Shown one piece after another: positions 1 through 9,296 of a stretch of DNA of 64,000 nucleotides. The notes under the pieces were generated by a model. That model worked only from the letters and a program-made list of their open reading frames with translations, was not told the DNA's origin and searched no databases. The position numbers and the translations under genes are program-made. Positions within the stretch are counted from its first letter, which is position 1, and every line of letters begins with the position of its first letter. Origin of the DNA: Trichobilharzia regenti (taxonomy: Eukaryota; Platyhelminthes; Trematoda; Strigeidida; Schistosomatidae); contig OX235265.1 in NCBI GenBank assembly GCA_944472135.2, forward strand, positions 1,862,501 to 1,926,500, in the 5' to 3' direction.

Positions 1-423
1 TGCACCTGGAATATACTGGCGTGCGCCGCCTCCATAGTTTGAGTCCGCTTGCGGATATCCTTGAGCTGGATAGCCTGCACCACTTTGACCATATCCATAT
101 TGCGGTCCATTACCAAATCCCATAGGACCAGAAGGAGGGAAGCCTGCAGGGTCTGGACCGGGATAACCTTGTGGTGGTCCTTGGCATGATGCTGGTGGAA
201 ATCCTCCTCCTCCTCCTGGAAACCCTGGCCCACCTCCAGGATAGCATGGTCCTCCTCCTGGATATCCTGGTCCACCTCCTGGATATCCTGGTCCGCCTCC
301 TGGATATCCTGGTCCACCACCTGGGAAACCTGACCCTCCTGGATAATATGAGTTAGTGTTTGACACAGGATTGCTGTTATCACTCAAATTCCATGCTGAC
401 AAATCACCAAAATTTGGATTCAT
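1..423 (-). CDS. Gly/Pro/Tyr-rich N-terminal coding exon of a second gene, probably annexin A7/A11-like (partial)
   Basis: Read on the minus strand from ATG at 423-421, the frame stays open for 141 codons to the window edge. It begins MNPNFGDLSAWNLSDNS. About residue 27 it enters tandem PGGGPGYPGG-type units (about six, some with F or C in place of Y), then a Q/P/G/Y-rich stretch with GYGQSGAGYPAQGYPQ. Such low-complexity tails precede the core of annexins A7 and A11, and also occur in penta-EF-hand proteins such as sorcin and ALG-2. A complete annexin gene lies upstream on the same strand, so an annexin is favoured by context; no core domain is visible here. A CAG with a TACTAAAT branch-like motif ends 11 nt before the ATG, so the exon probably starts at 434. 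It cannot be the first exon of the upstream annexin, because it lies beyond that gene's stop codon. Confidence 0.72.
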   Translation of the reverse strand, partial: MNPNFGDLSAWNLSDNSNPVSNTNSYYPGGSGFPGGGPGYPGGGPGYPGGGPGYPGGGPCYPGGGPGFPGGGGGFPPASCQGPPQGYPGPDPAGFPPSGPMGFGNGPQYGYGQSGAGYPAQGYPQADSNYGGGARQYIPGA

Positions 424-460
424 CTTTGTTTATTCTGTGGATTAAAATCTAATATTTAGT
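424..460 (-). promoter_or_regulatory. Candidate 3' splice acceptor just upstream of the second gene's ATG
   Basis: On the minus strand, CCACAG (440-435) follows a TA-rich stretch with a TACTAA-like branch motif and precedes the ATG by 11 nt. It could end a 5'-UTR intron or accept a trans-spliced leader, which flukes use for some mRNAs. Seen as sequence only. Confidence 0.4.
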
Positions 461-1028
461 ACGTATAGTATATAAATACAAAGTTACTGTTTATACCACT
501 GAATTTTATACATATAAACGAAGGTCACATGTAAGCTGGTATTTGATTGGTCAGTGTGGCTTGAATGCGTAGGTGGATTTTGTATTGAATTGACAAATCA
601 TAGAATAAGAATTCAATACGATTTATTATTGGTTAAATGAAGGTATCGTGTGTTCATTGAACTGATTTATTTAAACGATGTTTGCAGTGTATCTTTCAAC
701 AAGATCAATGCATTTATTGGACATTTATACAAATTAGGATATTTTAAATTAATGTAAATCTTAGTTCAAGATATAGAGTATTGCAGACACAAATACTATA
801 CAGCAGAATGAATCAATTTCTGAAAGATATTGGATGTAGTAACCCTAACTATATGGGTACTACATTGGTTTGTAATGTTTGATGCTGGCTAGAATTGATG
901 TCACTCCTTGTTGGTGAAGTCAAGTGAAATCAGTTAAAAATCACAATGGGACAATGTTCGATCTATATTAATTCATCATTAATCTGCCTTCACTGTTCTT
1001 ACATTTTTAATGAACACTTGTCGTACTT
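441..1028. other. Intergenic AT-rich DNA, nothing recognised
   Basis: No ORF, repeat family or RNA gene could be recognised. It would contain the promoter or first intron of the gene starting at 423, but no core promoter element stands out. Confidence 0.5.
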
Positions 1029-1030
1029 CC

Positions 1031-1291
1031 AATGAATTTTAGATTTTCCCGTCGATTGATTAAACCGAAGTGCTCCTCAATCTCAGGTTGACATGTCAGC
1101 TTCTTGTGCGGATGCTTCGATGATATCTGGGCATGTAATCGAAATTAAATTGGTGGATTGTGACTAGTCTCTGTGGGAAAATCATCATTCACTGCAGAAT
1201 GCAGGCACATACAAATGATGAGTCCCAAATGGGACGAAATGCGCGTTGTTCTGGATTCCACTTCTAGTCACCATCCACCAATTAAATACTT
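1031..1291. repeat. Repeat D fragments in opposite orientation
   Basis: 1031-1150 is a minus-oriented piece of the D repeat (TTTTCCCGTCGATTGATT end and the GACATGTCAGCTTCTTGTGC block). 1160-1291 is a plus-oriented 3' part carrying GAGTCCCAAATGGGACGAAA and the CACCATCCACCAATTAA end. The tRNA-like head is missing. Confidence 0.7.
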
Positions 1292-1439
1292 ATCGTTTTT
1301 AACTGATTTTCTTAATTTTAGTTACGATTTTTCATTTCAAAATTCTACTTACGTTTAATTTCGTGTAACGTTAAAATAACCCAGGAAAGTTAATCTATCT
1401 ATCATACTGGACAGCAGTTTCGCCATAGTTTGAGACCCT

Positions 1440-1910
1440 TCAACCAATCAAACAAAATCCTCACAAAAACCAATACTTGAAAATCGGTCTGATGCTTACT
1501 AGCGACTGGCCCTATTCAATCAGTTAACCTGTGGTTGTAGTGGGAAGACGTTACCAGTAGGGTACAGTTGGTTGAAGGTGAGGCAGTAACTCGTCGAAGA
1601 AGACATTGTGAAGTAGTAGTCATGCTACGTCATGAATTGGCAGAAGTCGGAATTCATGAGCTGGCTATTGGATTAGGTCCCAGTGGTTGAATGGTCTGCG
1701 AGCTCGCTAGACTTATAACCAGAAGGCCCTGGGTTCGAACCGTGGTGTGTGTGCGTATTGCTGAAGAGTCCCAAACTAGATGGTACGAAACAGCTGTTCA
1801 GTGGTCATTAATGGTGGTTTTCTAACGGTTCTCTAACTGATATCAGTTCATGATGAAATCCTGAAACCAATCAGACAAAATCCATACAAAACCAATACTT
1901 GAAAATTAAT
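1440..1910 (+). repeat. Repeat C (tRNA-headed SINE-like)
   Basis: The plus strand carries the C head GTCCCAGTGGTTGAATGG, a B-box-like GGGTTCGAACC, the GAGTCCCAAACTAG block and the TTCTCTAACTGATATCAGT end. Many diverged copies occur in the window. It resembles a tRNA-derived SINE; a functional tRNA gene is not expected because the body continues into repeat sequence. Confidence 0.75.
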
Positions 1911-2574
1911 TTATCATATCCAAAACCACAGTAATCTTGAACAGCCAGTCAGAATTCAGGTGCAGAAAAGTAGCCCAATCGGTGAGAAATGCACTAAAAA
2001 AAACATTGTAAACTTGGGTTTACACTGTAGGGTTGTAGCTTATGTGGTCTATAGGGAAATCGTGCCATACACGATAATTTTCCATTCATCCGGGTGACTG
2101 TAGGTCATGGCTCTGCGAGGTCCATTGATATTTCTGATACTATTCTTCAAACTATTCTTACTGTAACCGTAGTCAAAAATCCTAACCCTAACTTTAACCC
2201 CAAACCTAACCTTAAACCCTTAAACTTAATCTTAAAAGTCATCACCCTACCTGACAGTATAGATTTACAGAAAAAGTACCTAGTGAATAAGTAGAGTACT
2301 TTATCTATCTTCTTTAAGTCCCAAACAGCAGGCATGATTTGATTCGGCATGACTTTTCACAGCATTCCCTATATCTGATTGGTTCTAAAAAAGGTCAACT
2401 TTCGAAAGATCTTGGCTTTGACTATGATACTTTAACTTCGCCATAAGCGTTTAAGACAGGCTTACACGATTGGGGTTGAATGAACTTTTACATTTTGATA
2501 ATCAATATGTCAAAAACTATTTATTTTCCAAAAGAGGCTGAATCCAAAGCAAATGACTTGAATTTCCTAGAATT
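1911..2574. other. Unassigned spacer holding a short telomere-like tract
   Basis: Apart from the CCTAA-type tract at 2181-2228, nothing is recognised. The overlapping ORFs here are short and low-complexity. Confidence 0.5.
2181..2228. repeat. Degenerate telomere-like CCTAAC tract
   Basis: CCTAACCCTAAC is followed by variants CTTTAACCCC, AAACCTAACC and TTAAACCC. The units fit a decayed (CCCTAA)n, the complement of the TTAGGG telomere unit used by schistosomes. Only about eight units are present. Confidence 0.6.
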
Positions 2575-2862
2575 CAACTGAATTTTCCCGTCGATAGATT
2601 GGATCGAACTGCTTGGTCTCAGGTTGACATGTCGGCTTCTTGTTCAGATGCTTCGATGATATCTGGGCATGAGGGTAGAGGTTCATTGGTGGATGGTGAC
2701 TAGCAGTGGAATCCAGGATGCGCATTTCGTCCTATTTGGGACTCGTCCGCCGGCTGGATGTACCTGAATTTTCCAGTGAGTGATGATGTTTCCACCGAGG
2801 CTCGAACCCAGTTCTCATAGTTTTAAACGCCAAAGTGTAATCCACTAGACCACTTGGACCTA
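2575..2862 (-). repeat. Repeat D, near-complete copy
   Basis: In minus orientation this copy has, in order, the tRNA-like head (CAAGTGGTCTAGTGGATTAC and a GGGTTCGAGCCTC B-box-like element), the body with GACGAGTCCCAAATAGGACG, the GTCACCATCCACCAAT end, and an extra block with GACATGTCAACCTGAGACC ending in CGACGGGAAAATTC. It is one of the fullest D copies. Confidence 0.75.
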
Positions 2863-3640
2863 GAATGTTTGATAAAAAGAAAACCAGACGGTAAACTTAA
2901 AACAAACATTTTCAGAAAGCTGACAAATTCGGACAGATACCTAGACTACAACTCAGCACATTTCTTTATCACCAAAGTTACTGCGTCCAAGAATCTGATT
3001 AACAAAGCCAAATATCTAGTTGCCTATGAGGAAGAGATCATCAGGGAATTAAAATTGGTTCAGTCTACTCTTCAATCAAACAGTTATTCTACAGCCTTGT
3101 TAAAAATGGGAAAATATGGATGACTCCAAACTTGTTGATAAGACTTAGGTTAAAACAGCAGTGATTCCTTATGTCAAAAAGACATCGGATGAAATAAAGC
3201 GAATTCTTAACAGTTATGATATTTGGGTGTATTTTCGTGCTACGGACACATCACGCTCAACATTGGTGAAGGTTAAGGATAAAATAGAAGAGGACAACCA
3301 ACAAAATTGTGTGTTCTAAATCAGCTGTGGGATTGTGAGGAGCTTCCAGACAGATAGATATAAGAGTGAAGAAGCATAAACAGTGTGTAAAGATGGTCTC
3401 AAAGACCTTTGCAGATTTGAAAAAGCCAGAAAACAGATCAGTGAATACGCTACACTCGATAGAAACGAGACACAAGATCGACTTTGATGATAAGACCATC
3501 GTCCAATAGAAAAACTTCGATCCGTATAAAAAAAGACTGACTGTAGAAGCACTGCATATATGGATGAATTCCAATAGCTTGAATGCACATGGAGGTGTGA
3601 AGTTAGCTGATGCATGACAAACACTGATTGATAAATAATA
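2863..3640 (+). mobile_element. Penelope-like element remnant: RT C-terminus and endonuclease linker
   Basis: An open stretch (2854-3123) encodes LIKRKPDGKLKTNIFRK, then a conserved D-Y-N-S-A-H-F block and an E-E-x-I-I-R-E-L-K helix. This is the region that follows the RT active site in PLEs. A second frame (about 3150-3320) gives VPYVKKTSDEIKRIL and LVKVKDKI, the segment just before the GIY-YIG domain. The remainder to 3640 is endonuclease-like but broken by stops and shifts. The copy is dead and lacks the YVDD region. Confidence 0.75.
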
Positions 3641-3737
3641 TTCGATATGCATCATAGTTCATGTAAATTTCAGATTGTCTACAACTACTTAGGTAAAGGC
3701 TAACAAATGATTTACAATTGTTGCCGGATACAGACAT

Positions 3738-3766
3738 GCTCACACACACACACACACAAAACACAC
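3738..3766. repeat. (CA)n microsatellite
   Basis: An uninterrupted run of CA dinucleotides followed by AAAACACAC. It explains the Cys/Val-rich shadow ORF on the other strand. Confidence 0.9.
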
Positions 3767-3892
3767 CATTGTGTACCGCATGTACACATAAATACATATT
3801 TTTTCATATTTAGTTATCTATGACCATGAACTTTAGTCGAATATAATGACTACAAATCTGTTTGCAATGTTTAGTAAAACGTAGACTAATAT

Positions 3893-4102
3893 TTTTTTTT
3901 ATTTATTTTTTTATTTTTTTATTTTTGATTACAGCTTGATTCCACACCGTATTTTGGGTACAAGTATGGAATTTTCAGCATGGATATCGGTAGCCCAAAT
4001 TTTGCAGGCCGACTATAGATATCAAGTGTGCGTCGGCGAGGGCTCGAACCCCGGACCATGTGCATGGTCGGCGAGAGTCCTAACCACTGTGCCACCGACG
4101 CA
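3893..4102 (-). mobile_element. SINE-A copy
   Basis: In minus orientation: tRNA-like head GTGCGTCGGTGGCACAGTGG, B-box-like GGTTCGAGCCC, body with GGCCTGCAAAATTTGGGCTA, and tail ATTCCATACTTGTACCC through CAAGCTGTAATCAAAAA to an A/T-rich end. Adjacent T-rich DNA is the A-rich SINE tail. Confidence 0.88.
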
Positions 4103-4192
4103 CTGTGGTCAAATTTTGATCACAACTCATGCCATTTAGTTTATTATATTTTGATGTCTGTTCATGACTCAAACAGGATTGAACAAGAGGTT

Positions 4193-4412
4193 AATTTGGT
4201 GGATGATGGCTAGCAGTGGAATCCGGGATGCGCATTTCGTCCTATTTGGGATTCGTCATCTGGATTCAACAACTAGCCAACATCCACCACATTAACCTCT
4301 AATTAAATGCCTAGACATCGTCGAAGCATCTGCACAGGATGCCGACAATGTCATCCTGAGACCGAACACGTCGGTCCAATCAATCGACGGGAAAATCTAA
4401 AATTCAATCAAA
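4193..4412. repeat. Palindromic repeat D fragment
   Basis: The first half (to about 4260) is a minus-oriented D end (GGTGGATGATGGCTAGCAGT). The second half carries GACAATGTCATCCTGAGACC and ends CAATCGACGGGAAAATCTAA in plus orientation. The two halves meet near two copies of the CCACCA end, suggesting an inverted junction of two D copies. Confidence 0.6.
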
Positions 4413-4447
4413 TAATAATTGGACAAAGTTTTTAAAGACAAGAGATG

Positions 4448-4465
4448 TCGTATATATATATATAT
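4448..4465. repeat. (TA)n microsatellite
   Basis: A short TA dinucleotide run at the left edge of a repeat C copy. Confidence 0.85.
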
Positions 4466-4745
4466 GGATTTCCCACCGATGACATTGGTTGGTGGTCGCG
4501 CTAAATCATGAATTGAGAGAAGTTAGAATTCATGCGCTGGCCACTGAATCGCGTCCCAGTGGCTGAATGGTATACAAACCAGCTTGCCTTGTAACCAGAA
4601 GGTCCTGGGTTCGAACCCCCTGTGGTGGGTGTATACTGCCGATGATTATCATACCAGTGGGATGAAACAGATGTTTAGTACTCCGTGGTTTTCAATGGTT
4701 CTCTAGCTGACTCATAGATCTCTGCAAGTAAAGTCTGGATTCACA
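4466..4745 (+). repeat. Repeat C copy
   Basis: The plus strand has GATTTCCCACCGATGACATT, the GCGCTAAATCATGAATTG block, head GTCCCAGTGGCTGAATGG, B-box-like GGGTTCGAACC and the TTCTCTAGCTGA 3' part. Confidence 0.8.
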
Positions 4746-4839
4746 GCATATTCCTTAAACGGCATCAAAAGTAAATAAAGCCCCTAGAACCTAATAATGG
4801 TGAGATCAAGAGACCTAGTTACTCTATTGTGAAACATGG

Positions 4840-5275
4840 TGTAGATGGGACAGGACATAAAATTGATGTCTAAACATCGTTTAAACACTTATCTATAAAA
4901 CGTGTTTGTGGAAGCCGTATCAATTAAGAAGTTTAAACCACCTTTATGCGTTCAAAGCAACAATTCGTCATCACACTAAATCTTCCGTGGTAAACTTTGT
5001 TTTTATGCCATAACAGATTACTACTATTACCTCTCTTATTCAGTTTAGTGATCATCATTGTTATTTTGACCTTGAATATGTCCTTACAACTTGACCTAAC
5101 TTGTTTATTTTCTCACCTCCAAACTTGTTATTATTCTCATATAAATATTCCTATGACAAGTCCGTGTGTGATCAGATTGTTCGAAATGTGTTGCGCAGAT
5201 ACATGCAATACGCGATCCAGACAAATTACGTCTTCTTATTGTTTTATCTATATATTTTCAAGAGTTGATTGGTAA
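4840..5275 (+). mobile_element. Penelope-like element 3' end (decayed)
   Basis: From about 4850 one frame gives GHKIDV, then a broken stretch ending LNLPW near 4990. This matches the C-terminal tail after the GIY-YIG domain in other PLEs here, where GHxVD is followed by a final LPLSLP/LNLPW-like tail. The rest to 5275 is presumed 3' non-coding DNA. Confidence 0.45.
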
Positions 5276-5282
5276 GGATTTG

Positions 5283-5500
5283 ATTCATTTTTTTGAGTTT
5301 GACCACGGACTGATATCAGTTAGAGACTTGGTATTGGACGGAGTTCATTGTAGTTCTGGTGAGAAGTCTTGTCCAGTAAGGTGCATCCAGTCGGGATGTG
5401 AGGATGGATTTCTCACCGATGACATTGATTGGTCGTCGCGCTAAAATCACGAATTGGTAGAAGTTAGAATTCATGGGCTGGCATTGCTTGACGTAGAATT
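5283..5500 (+). repeat. Repeat C fragments
   Basis: ACGGACTGATATCAGTTAGA (minus-type end) is followed by a plus-type block with TTTCTCACCGATGACATTGA and GTAGAAGTTAGAATTCATGG. The tRNA-like head is absent. Confidence 0.65.
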
Positions 5501-5905
5501 TGTCTTTGTTAACATGATCGGAATCAGACAGAAACCCTCCCCTCTTCTAACTGCTTTTCGTCTACTTTATAAAAGCATTTCCTGGAGTTTCGTTATCTAT
5601 TTTTCCGACAGATACTTTCTAAAGGTAAAGTTTCTTCTTACCGAAAATCTTGAAATCTGTCTTTTTTCATGAATATTCATATAATTGTCGTATAAATATT
5701 CAATCTCTTTAAACCCCTTCTAATTCAACAACCTACATCATTCCAGGCTTAAGTTACTTATAGTTGGTCCACCGAGGGAGAGGGCTCTCGAGTGGTTGCG
5801 CCATAGGTTGATCCTGCATGCCGTTCTCGTCTCGCAAGAGGCAAGGATGCGTGTGTTTGGTTCTCCTGAAAACCAATACCCAGTCAATGGGTGTATCATG
5901 GTGTG
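5501..5905. other. No recognised feature
   Basis: AT-rich to about 5750, then a more GC-balanced 150 bp of unknown origin before a SINE-A copy. Short ORFs here have no recognisable motif. Confidence 0.5.
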
Positions 5906-5909
5906 AATA

Positions 5910-6117
5910 GTGCGTCGGTGGCACAATGGTTAGGACTCTCGCCCACCATGCACATGGGCCGGGGTTCGATCCCCTACCGACGAACACCTGATATCAATGG
6001 TCGGCCTGCGAAATTTGGGCTACCGATATCCATGCTGAAAATTCCATACTTGTACCAAAAATACAGTGTGGAATCAAGCTGTAATCCAAAATAAATAAAT
6101 AAATAAATAAAAAATAA
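5910..6117 (+). mobile_element. SINE-A copy, near full length
   Basis: Head GTGCGTCGGTGGCACAATGG, B-box-like GGTTCGATCCC, body and the LINE-like tail ATTCCATACTTGTACC followed by CAAGCTGTAATCC, ending in an (AAAT)n array from about 6089. Confidence 0.9.
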
Positions 6118-6159
6118 AATTCCCACCGGTCACTTCTTGTCGACATAAGGAAATTGTTA

Positions 6160-6545
6160 AATTAAATTTAGACTTTCCTGTTGATTGGTCGGATCGAATT
6201 GACAGGTCTCATGTTGATGTCAGCTGGTTATGCAGATGCTTCGACGATATCTGAGGATTCAACTTGAAGTCAGTTGGTGGATAGTAACTAGCAGTGGAAT
6301 CGGTCCAGTCAGTTAACCGACTAATTACTAATACGCTTTGCGGAAGAGGTGACTCTCGTGAACTAATTGGTCTACTGGATTAAGCTTTGAAGTTTGAAAC
6401 ACTGGATATTGGGTTCGAGACTCGGTGGGGACACCATCATCGACTCACTGCGGAACACAGATACATCTAGTTACCTGATGAGTCCCAAATGGGATGAAGT
6501 ACACGTTGTCTTGGATTCCACTGCTAATCACCATCCACTTATTTA
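6160..6545 (+). repeat. Repeat D pair
   Basis: A minus-oriented D end (about 6165-6300) abuts a plus-oriented D with a decayed head (GTCTACTGGATTAAGC), B-box-like GGGTTCGAGACTC and the GAGTCCCAAATGGGATGAAG block. Confidence 0.65.
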
Positions 6546-6559
6546 CGTCATAGGAAAAT

Positions 6560-6960
6560 TAGGTTCACATCTAGCCTTTGAAGTTTTTATTTTCATATTA
6601 TTTAGGTTGTAGGACGATCAAAAGTATCTGTGGAATAATCTGAAATAAGCTCATATTATCTGGCTTCACATTTATCATTCTTGCCTCGTTCAAGTTTACT
6701 AACGGAAAGAATTGTATGGAACATCCAGTATCCTTCAGTTTTTCATCGTTGAATTGAACCGGTATTTCTGTTTTAATTAGATTATAGTATATCATTGATA
6801 TAAGAATAGAACTTGTGCACTGTGGCGGTAGAGTACAATTCCATTATGCGTAAAATTTATTTCAATAAAATCACACAGTGTTTGTTATGCAGTAATATTT
6901 AGTGATCACAACGTTTCGAGCACAATTCATTGACGCTGATAACCATATGAAGACACTACC
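6560..6960 (+). mobile_element. Penelope-like terminal repeat remnant
   Basis: Contains GAGTACAATTCCATTATGCG, ATCACACAGTGTTTGTTATGC and AACGTTTCGAGCACAATTCA. These three blocks recur in the same order, or fully inverted, at the ends of PLE copies at 26.2, 32.7, 34.1, 35.3, 36.1, 47.1 and 56.6 kb. Confidence 0.6.
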
Positions 6961-7335
6961 CACGCAACTTTCTAACTTCGTTTATATAATTCCATTATTT
7001 TTCATTACTTCACTGTATCTCGGTTACCTGAGATTTAGTCGTATTGATATTCGGTCTAAAACTAATCACTGAGTCTTTGAACAACTTCTGTATTTCCTAT
7101 AACGTCGATTTTTGTCTGACTGTATGCCAATGCATATTCATTGTATGCTTCAACGTTCATCAAGTCCCTAAGTAACAAGATCTTTAATCATTTAAATGTA
7201 AAAGATGTACCTGTCTATCCGGAAGACATTCGTTCCTTCTTTGAGATAACCGGTGACCTATTTCTGTCCCACTGTTTTATGACTGATAGCATAAAATTCC
7301 ATACGTCGACGTCTGCTGTCTTACCGTTTTGATAT
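6961..7335. other. No recognised feature
   Basis: A 63-codon plus-strand reading frame (7141-7332) has no recognisable motif and no splice or family support. Treated as unassigned. Confidence 0.4.
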
Positions 7336-7339
7336 TTAT

Positions 7340-8145
7340 TTATTTATTTAAACGCATAAAAAATTGGTACAATATGGCACCAGGAAGGATGCGCCACACA
7401 ATAGTTATAAAACAACATAGATTAAAAGTAAAAATATAAGTAGAGAACGGATAAAGAACTTCATCTGGAAGCAAAACAGTCATGCTTAACAAGTTCCAAC
7501 AGTATTCGTTAACTATCGTCGGGAAGGGAAGAAAGAAGGAAATTGCAACACGTTCGCCATTGACTACGATTCTTGGCCATATCCGATAACGTTTCGAGCA
7601 ATCGATTTGAGCTCTCTCGCGGACCCTAACCAGGGAGTCGTGACACACTAACCGATGCTAATGTAGCACAAACATCCTTCATCCCACGACTTCACGTCAT
7701 GGACTCACCACCTTTTTCATCCCGTCCCAGGGCTAGCTAACAGAGACGCGTACGGAAGCCTCTGGGATGACATGCACTGCAGCACACATCCAAGCCACCG
7801 AAGCTGGTGTATCCAGATGACGACACTCAATGAATGGTGATCTATACTGTGTTTAAACAGAGACCGCCGAATCTCACGCGATTGATGCCATCCATCGAAC
7901 GCAAGCAATCCTGCGGAGACAGCGATGATCGAACACGCAGAGTCGCCGAACATGCTCATACGTGTTAACCCATCTACCTTTCATAATCACCATTCCTTTC
8001 TCCCTTGTTAATAATCGCAAAACATGAACTCCTAGGATTATCCTACATAACCAGGCATTAAGAGTCGGTAGGATGTTTGCTTTACTATCCCTTCTGTGAA
8101 CATTGCATTTAGACACTTTTGACGATTCCAATGGCATGTTCACCT
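7340..8145 (-). mobile_element. RTE-3: C-terminal part of an RTE-clade LINE
   Basis: Minus-strand frames carry VFDHRCLRRIACVRW, then a break, then HQLRWLGCVLQCMSSQR. This is the C-terminal block after the RT that is typical of RTE-clade LINEs (F-D-x-R-C-L-R ... L-R-W-L-G-x-V-L-x-M). The part below 7690 is the distal C-terminus and 3' end, finishing in TTTATTTATTTATTT (an A-rich tail on the minus strand). Several frame breaks make it a dead, 5'-truncated copy. Confidence 0.75.
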
Positions 8146-8800
8146 ACTGTCTGAGATATCAAAGGACATGATCTGACTCTCTGCTATAGATCCTTATTTA
8201 CCAATGAGATTACCCTTTGAACTTAGCATACATTTATCCCTCTAATGTAATCGAGAAATGATTATTAATCTAGCTTAAATTTGTTGCCTAAATTATCCTC
8301 AAAATTACTACTATTAAAAAGAGAAGAATATTGGTATAGTCTCTGTACTGACGGACAAGTATTAGTCTCAGTGATAGTAAGTGAATGGCGTGTTACCATG
8401 CACAAATATTTAGATTTTCAACAAAATACCTTGTAAAACTTCTCATTTAATTTCTTACTGAGTAAATGAATCTCAGCGGAGGGCTTAGCGAAGTCTTTGA
8501 ATTGAAAACAAGAGTAAGACACGACTTCATACCATCATCGACGATATTCCTCAATGGAATAAACCAAATCATGCAACATATAATAGGGAGCAGGAAGATG
8601 GGTATACGTTGGGCTGAAACGGAGAATCTAGAAGCTATGGAATCCAAAGATAATTTACGTCTAATGTCATATAAACTTGAAGATCTGCTGGCGAAAATCA
8701 ACCAGGTGGTAGGAGAAAACGGGACTCCAAGTGAACAGCGAGAAGATAGATACCTAACTAATTATAACAAGCGGCACTCTCTTTAAACTGAAGAATTTTC
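8146..8800. other. Unassigned, with one open frame of unknown origin
   Basis: A 106-codon plus-strand frame at 8466-8786 is charged and helix-like (ENLEAMESKDNLRLMSYKL, then LEDLLAKINQVV). It may be the remnant of a retroelement N-terminal protein, but I cannot place it. The rest is AT-rich with no match. Confidence 0.3.
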
Positions 8801-8947
8801 AAGAATACCAATTCTTCCACTATTCTATGCAACATCATTTCAGCTGCAAATGGCCCAGATGGCAATGTCAAATTCAAAGTCACAAAAGCAAGACACACCT
8901 TGCCAAATCTGAAATCAATGAGAAAATCTGTCGTATTCAGCCATAAA

Positions 8948-9141
8948 GTATGTCGGTTGCACAGTGGTTGGAACTCTCGTCGACCATGCACATGGTCCAG
9001 GGTTCGAATCCCCAGCGGCGCACACCTGATACTTATGGTCCGCCTGCAACACTTGAGCTACCGATGTCACATGCTAAAAATTCCATACCTATCCCAGAAA
9101 TACGATGTGGAAACAAGTTGTAATTAAAAACATAAAATAAA
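8948..9141 (+). mobile_element. SINE-A copy, diverged
   Basis: Head TGTCGGTTGCACAGTGGTTG, GGGTTCGAATCCC, and a tail with AAAATTCCATACCTATCCC then AAGTTGTAATTAAAAAC. More substitutions than the 5.9-kb or 27.8-kb copies. Confidence 0.85.
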
Positions 9142-9296
9142 GGAGATCCGGATTTTCAACACTTATATCAAGTGACTACTTCTAAGTAGTTTAAGACTTG
9201 ACGCATAGGCCACGAAAATCATTTTCAGTATGCTACAGGCTTACATTAACAACTGCCTTCACTCTATATTGAAGACTGAATGACCAGCTGTATCAA
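9142..9296 (+). mobile_element. RTE-2 fragment interrupted by the following LINE (probable)
   Basis: The translation around IRIFNT and YINNCLHSILKTE resembles the part of RTE-2 that lies before the final basic block. A further RTE-2-like stretch lies right of the CR1-type LINE (11250-11515), so the LINE may have landed in an older RTE-2. Confidence 0.45.

Noticed and set aside
171..356. Leu-rich plus-strand frame
   Set aside because: It is the complement of the Gly/Pro/Tyr-rich exon on the minus strand and has the repeat pattern of that exon.
1..423. Gly/Pro/Tyr-rich exon as the first exon of the complete annexin
   Set aside because: It lies downstream of that gene's stop codon on the same strand, and the annexin already has its own ATG exon at 36983.
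1670..1745. tRNA-like segments with A- and B-box motifs (here and in every SINE-A, B, C, D and E copy)
   Set aside because: They continue into repeat bodies, lack a consistent acceptor stem and occur in dozens of diverged copies, so they are SINE heads and not tRNA genes.
3257..3797. Overlapping Cys/Ser/Phe-rich minus-strand frames
   Set aside because: Antisense shadows of a PLE remnant and of a (CA)n microsatellite.
7141..7332. 63-codon plus-strand frame with FNHLNVKDVPVYPEDIRSFF
   Set aside because: Reads like protein but no motif, no repeat relation and no splice partner; left unassigned.
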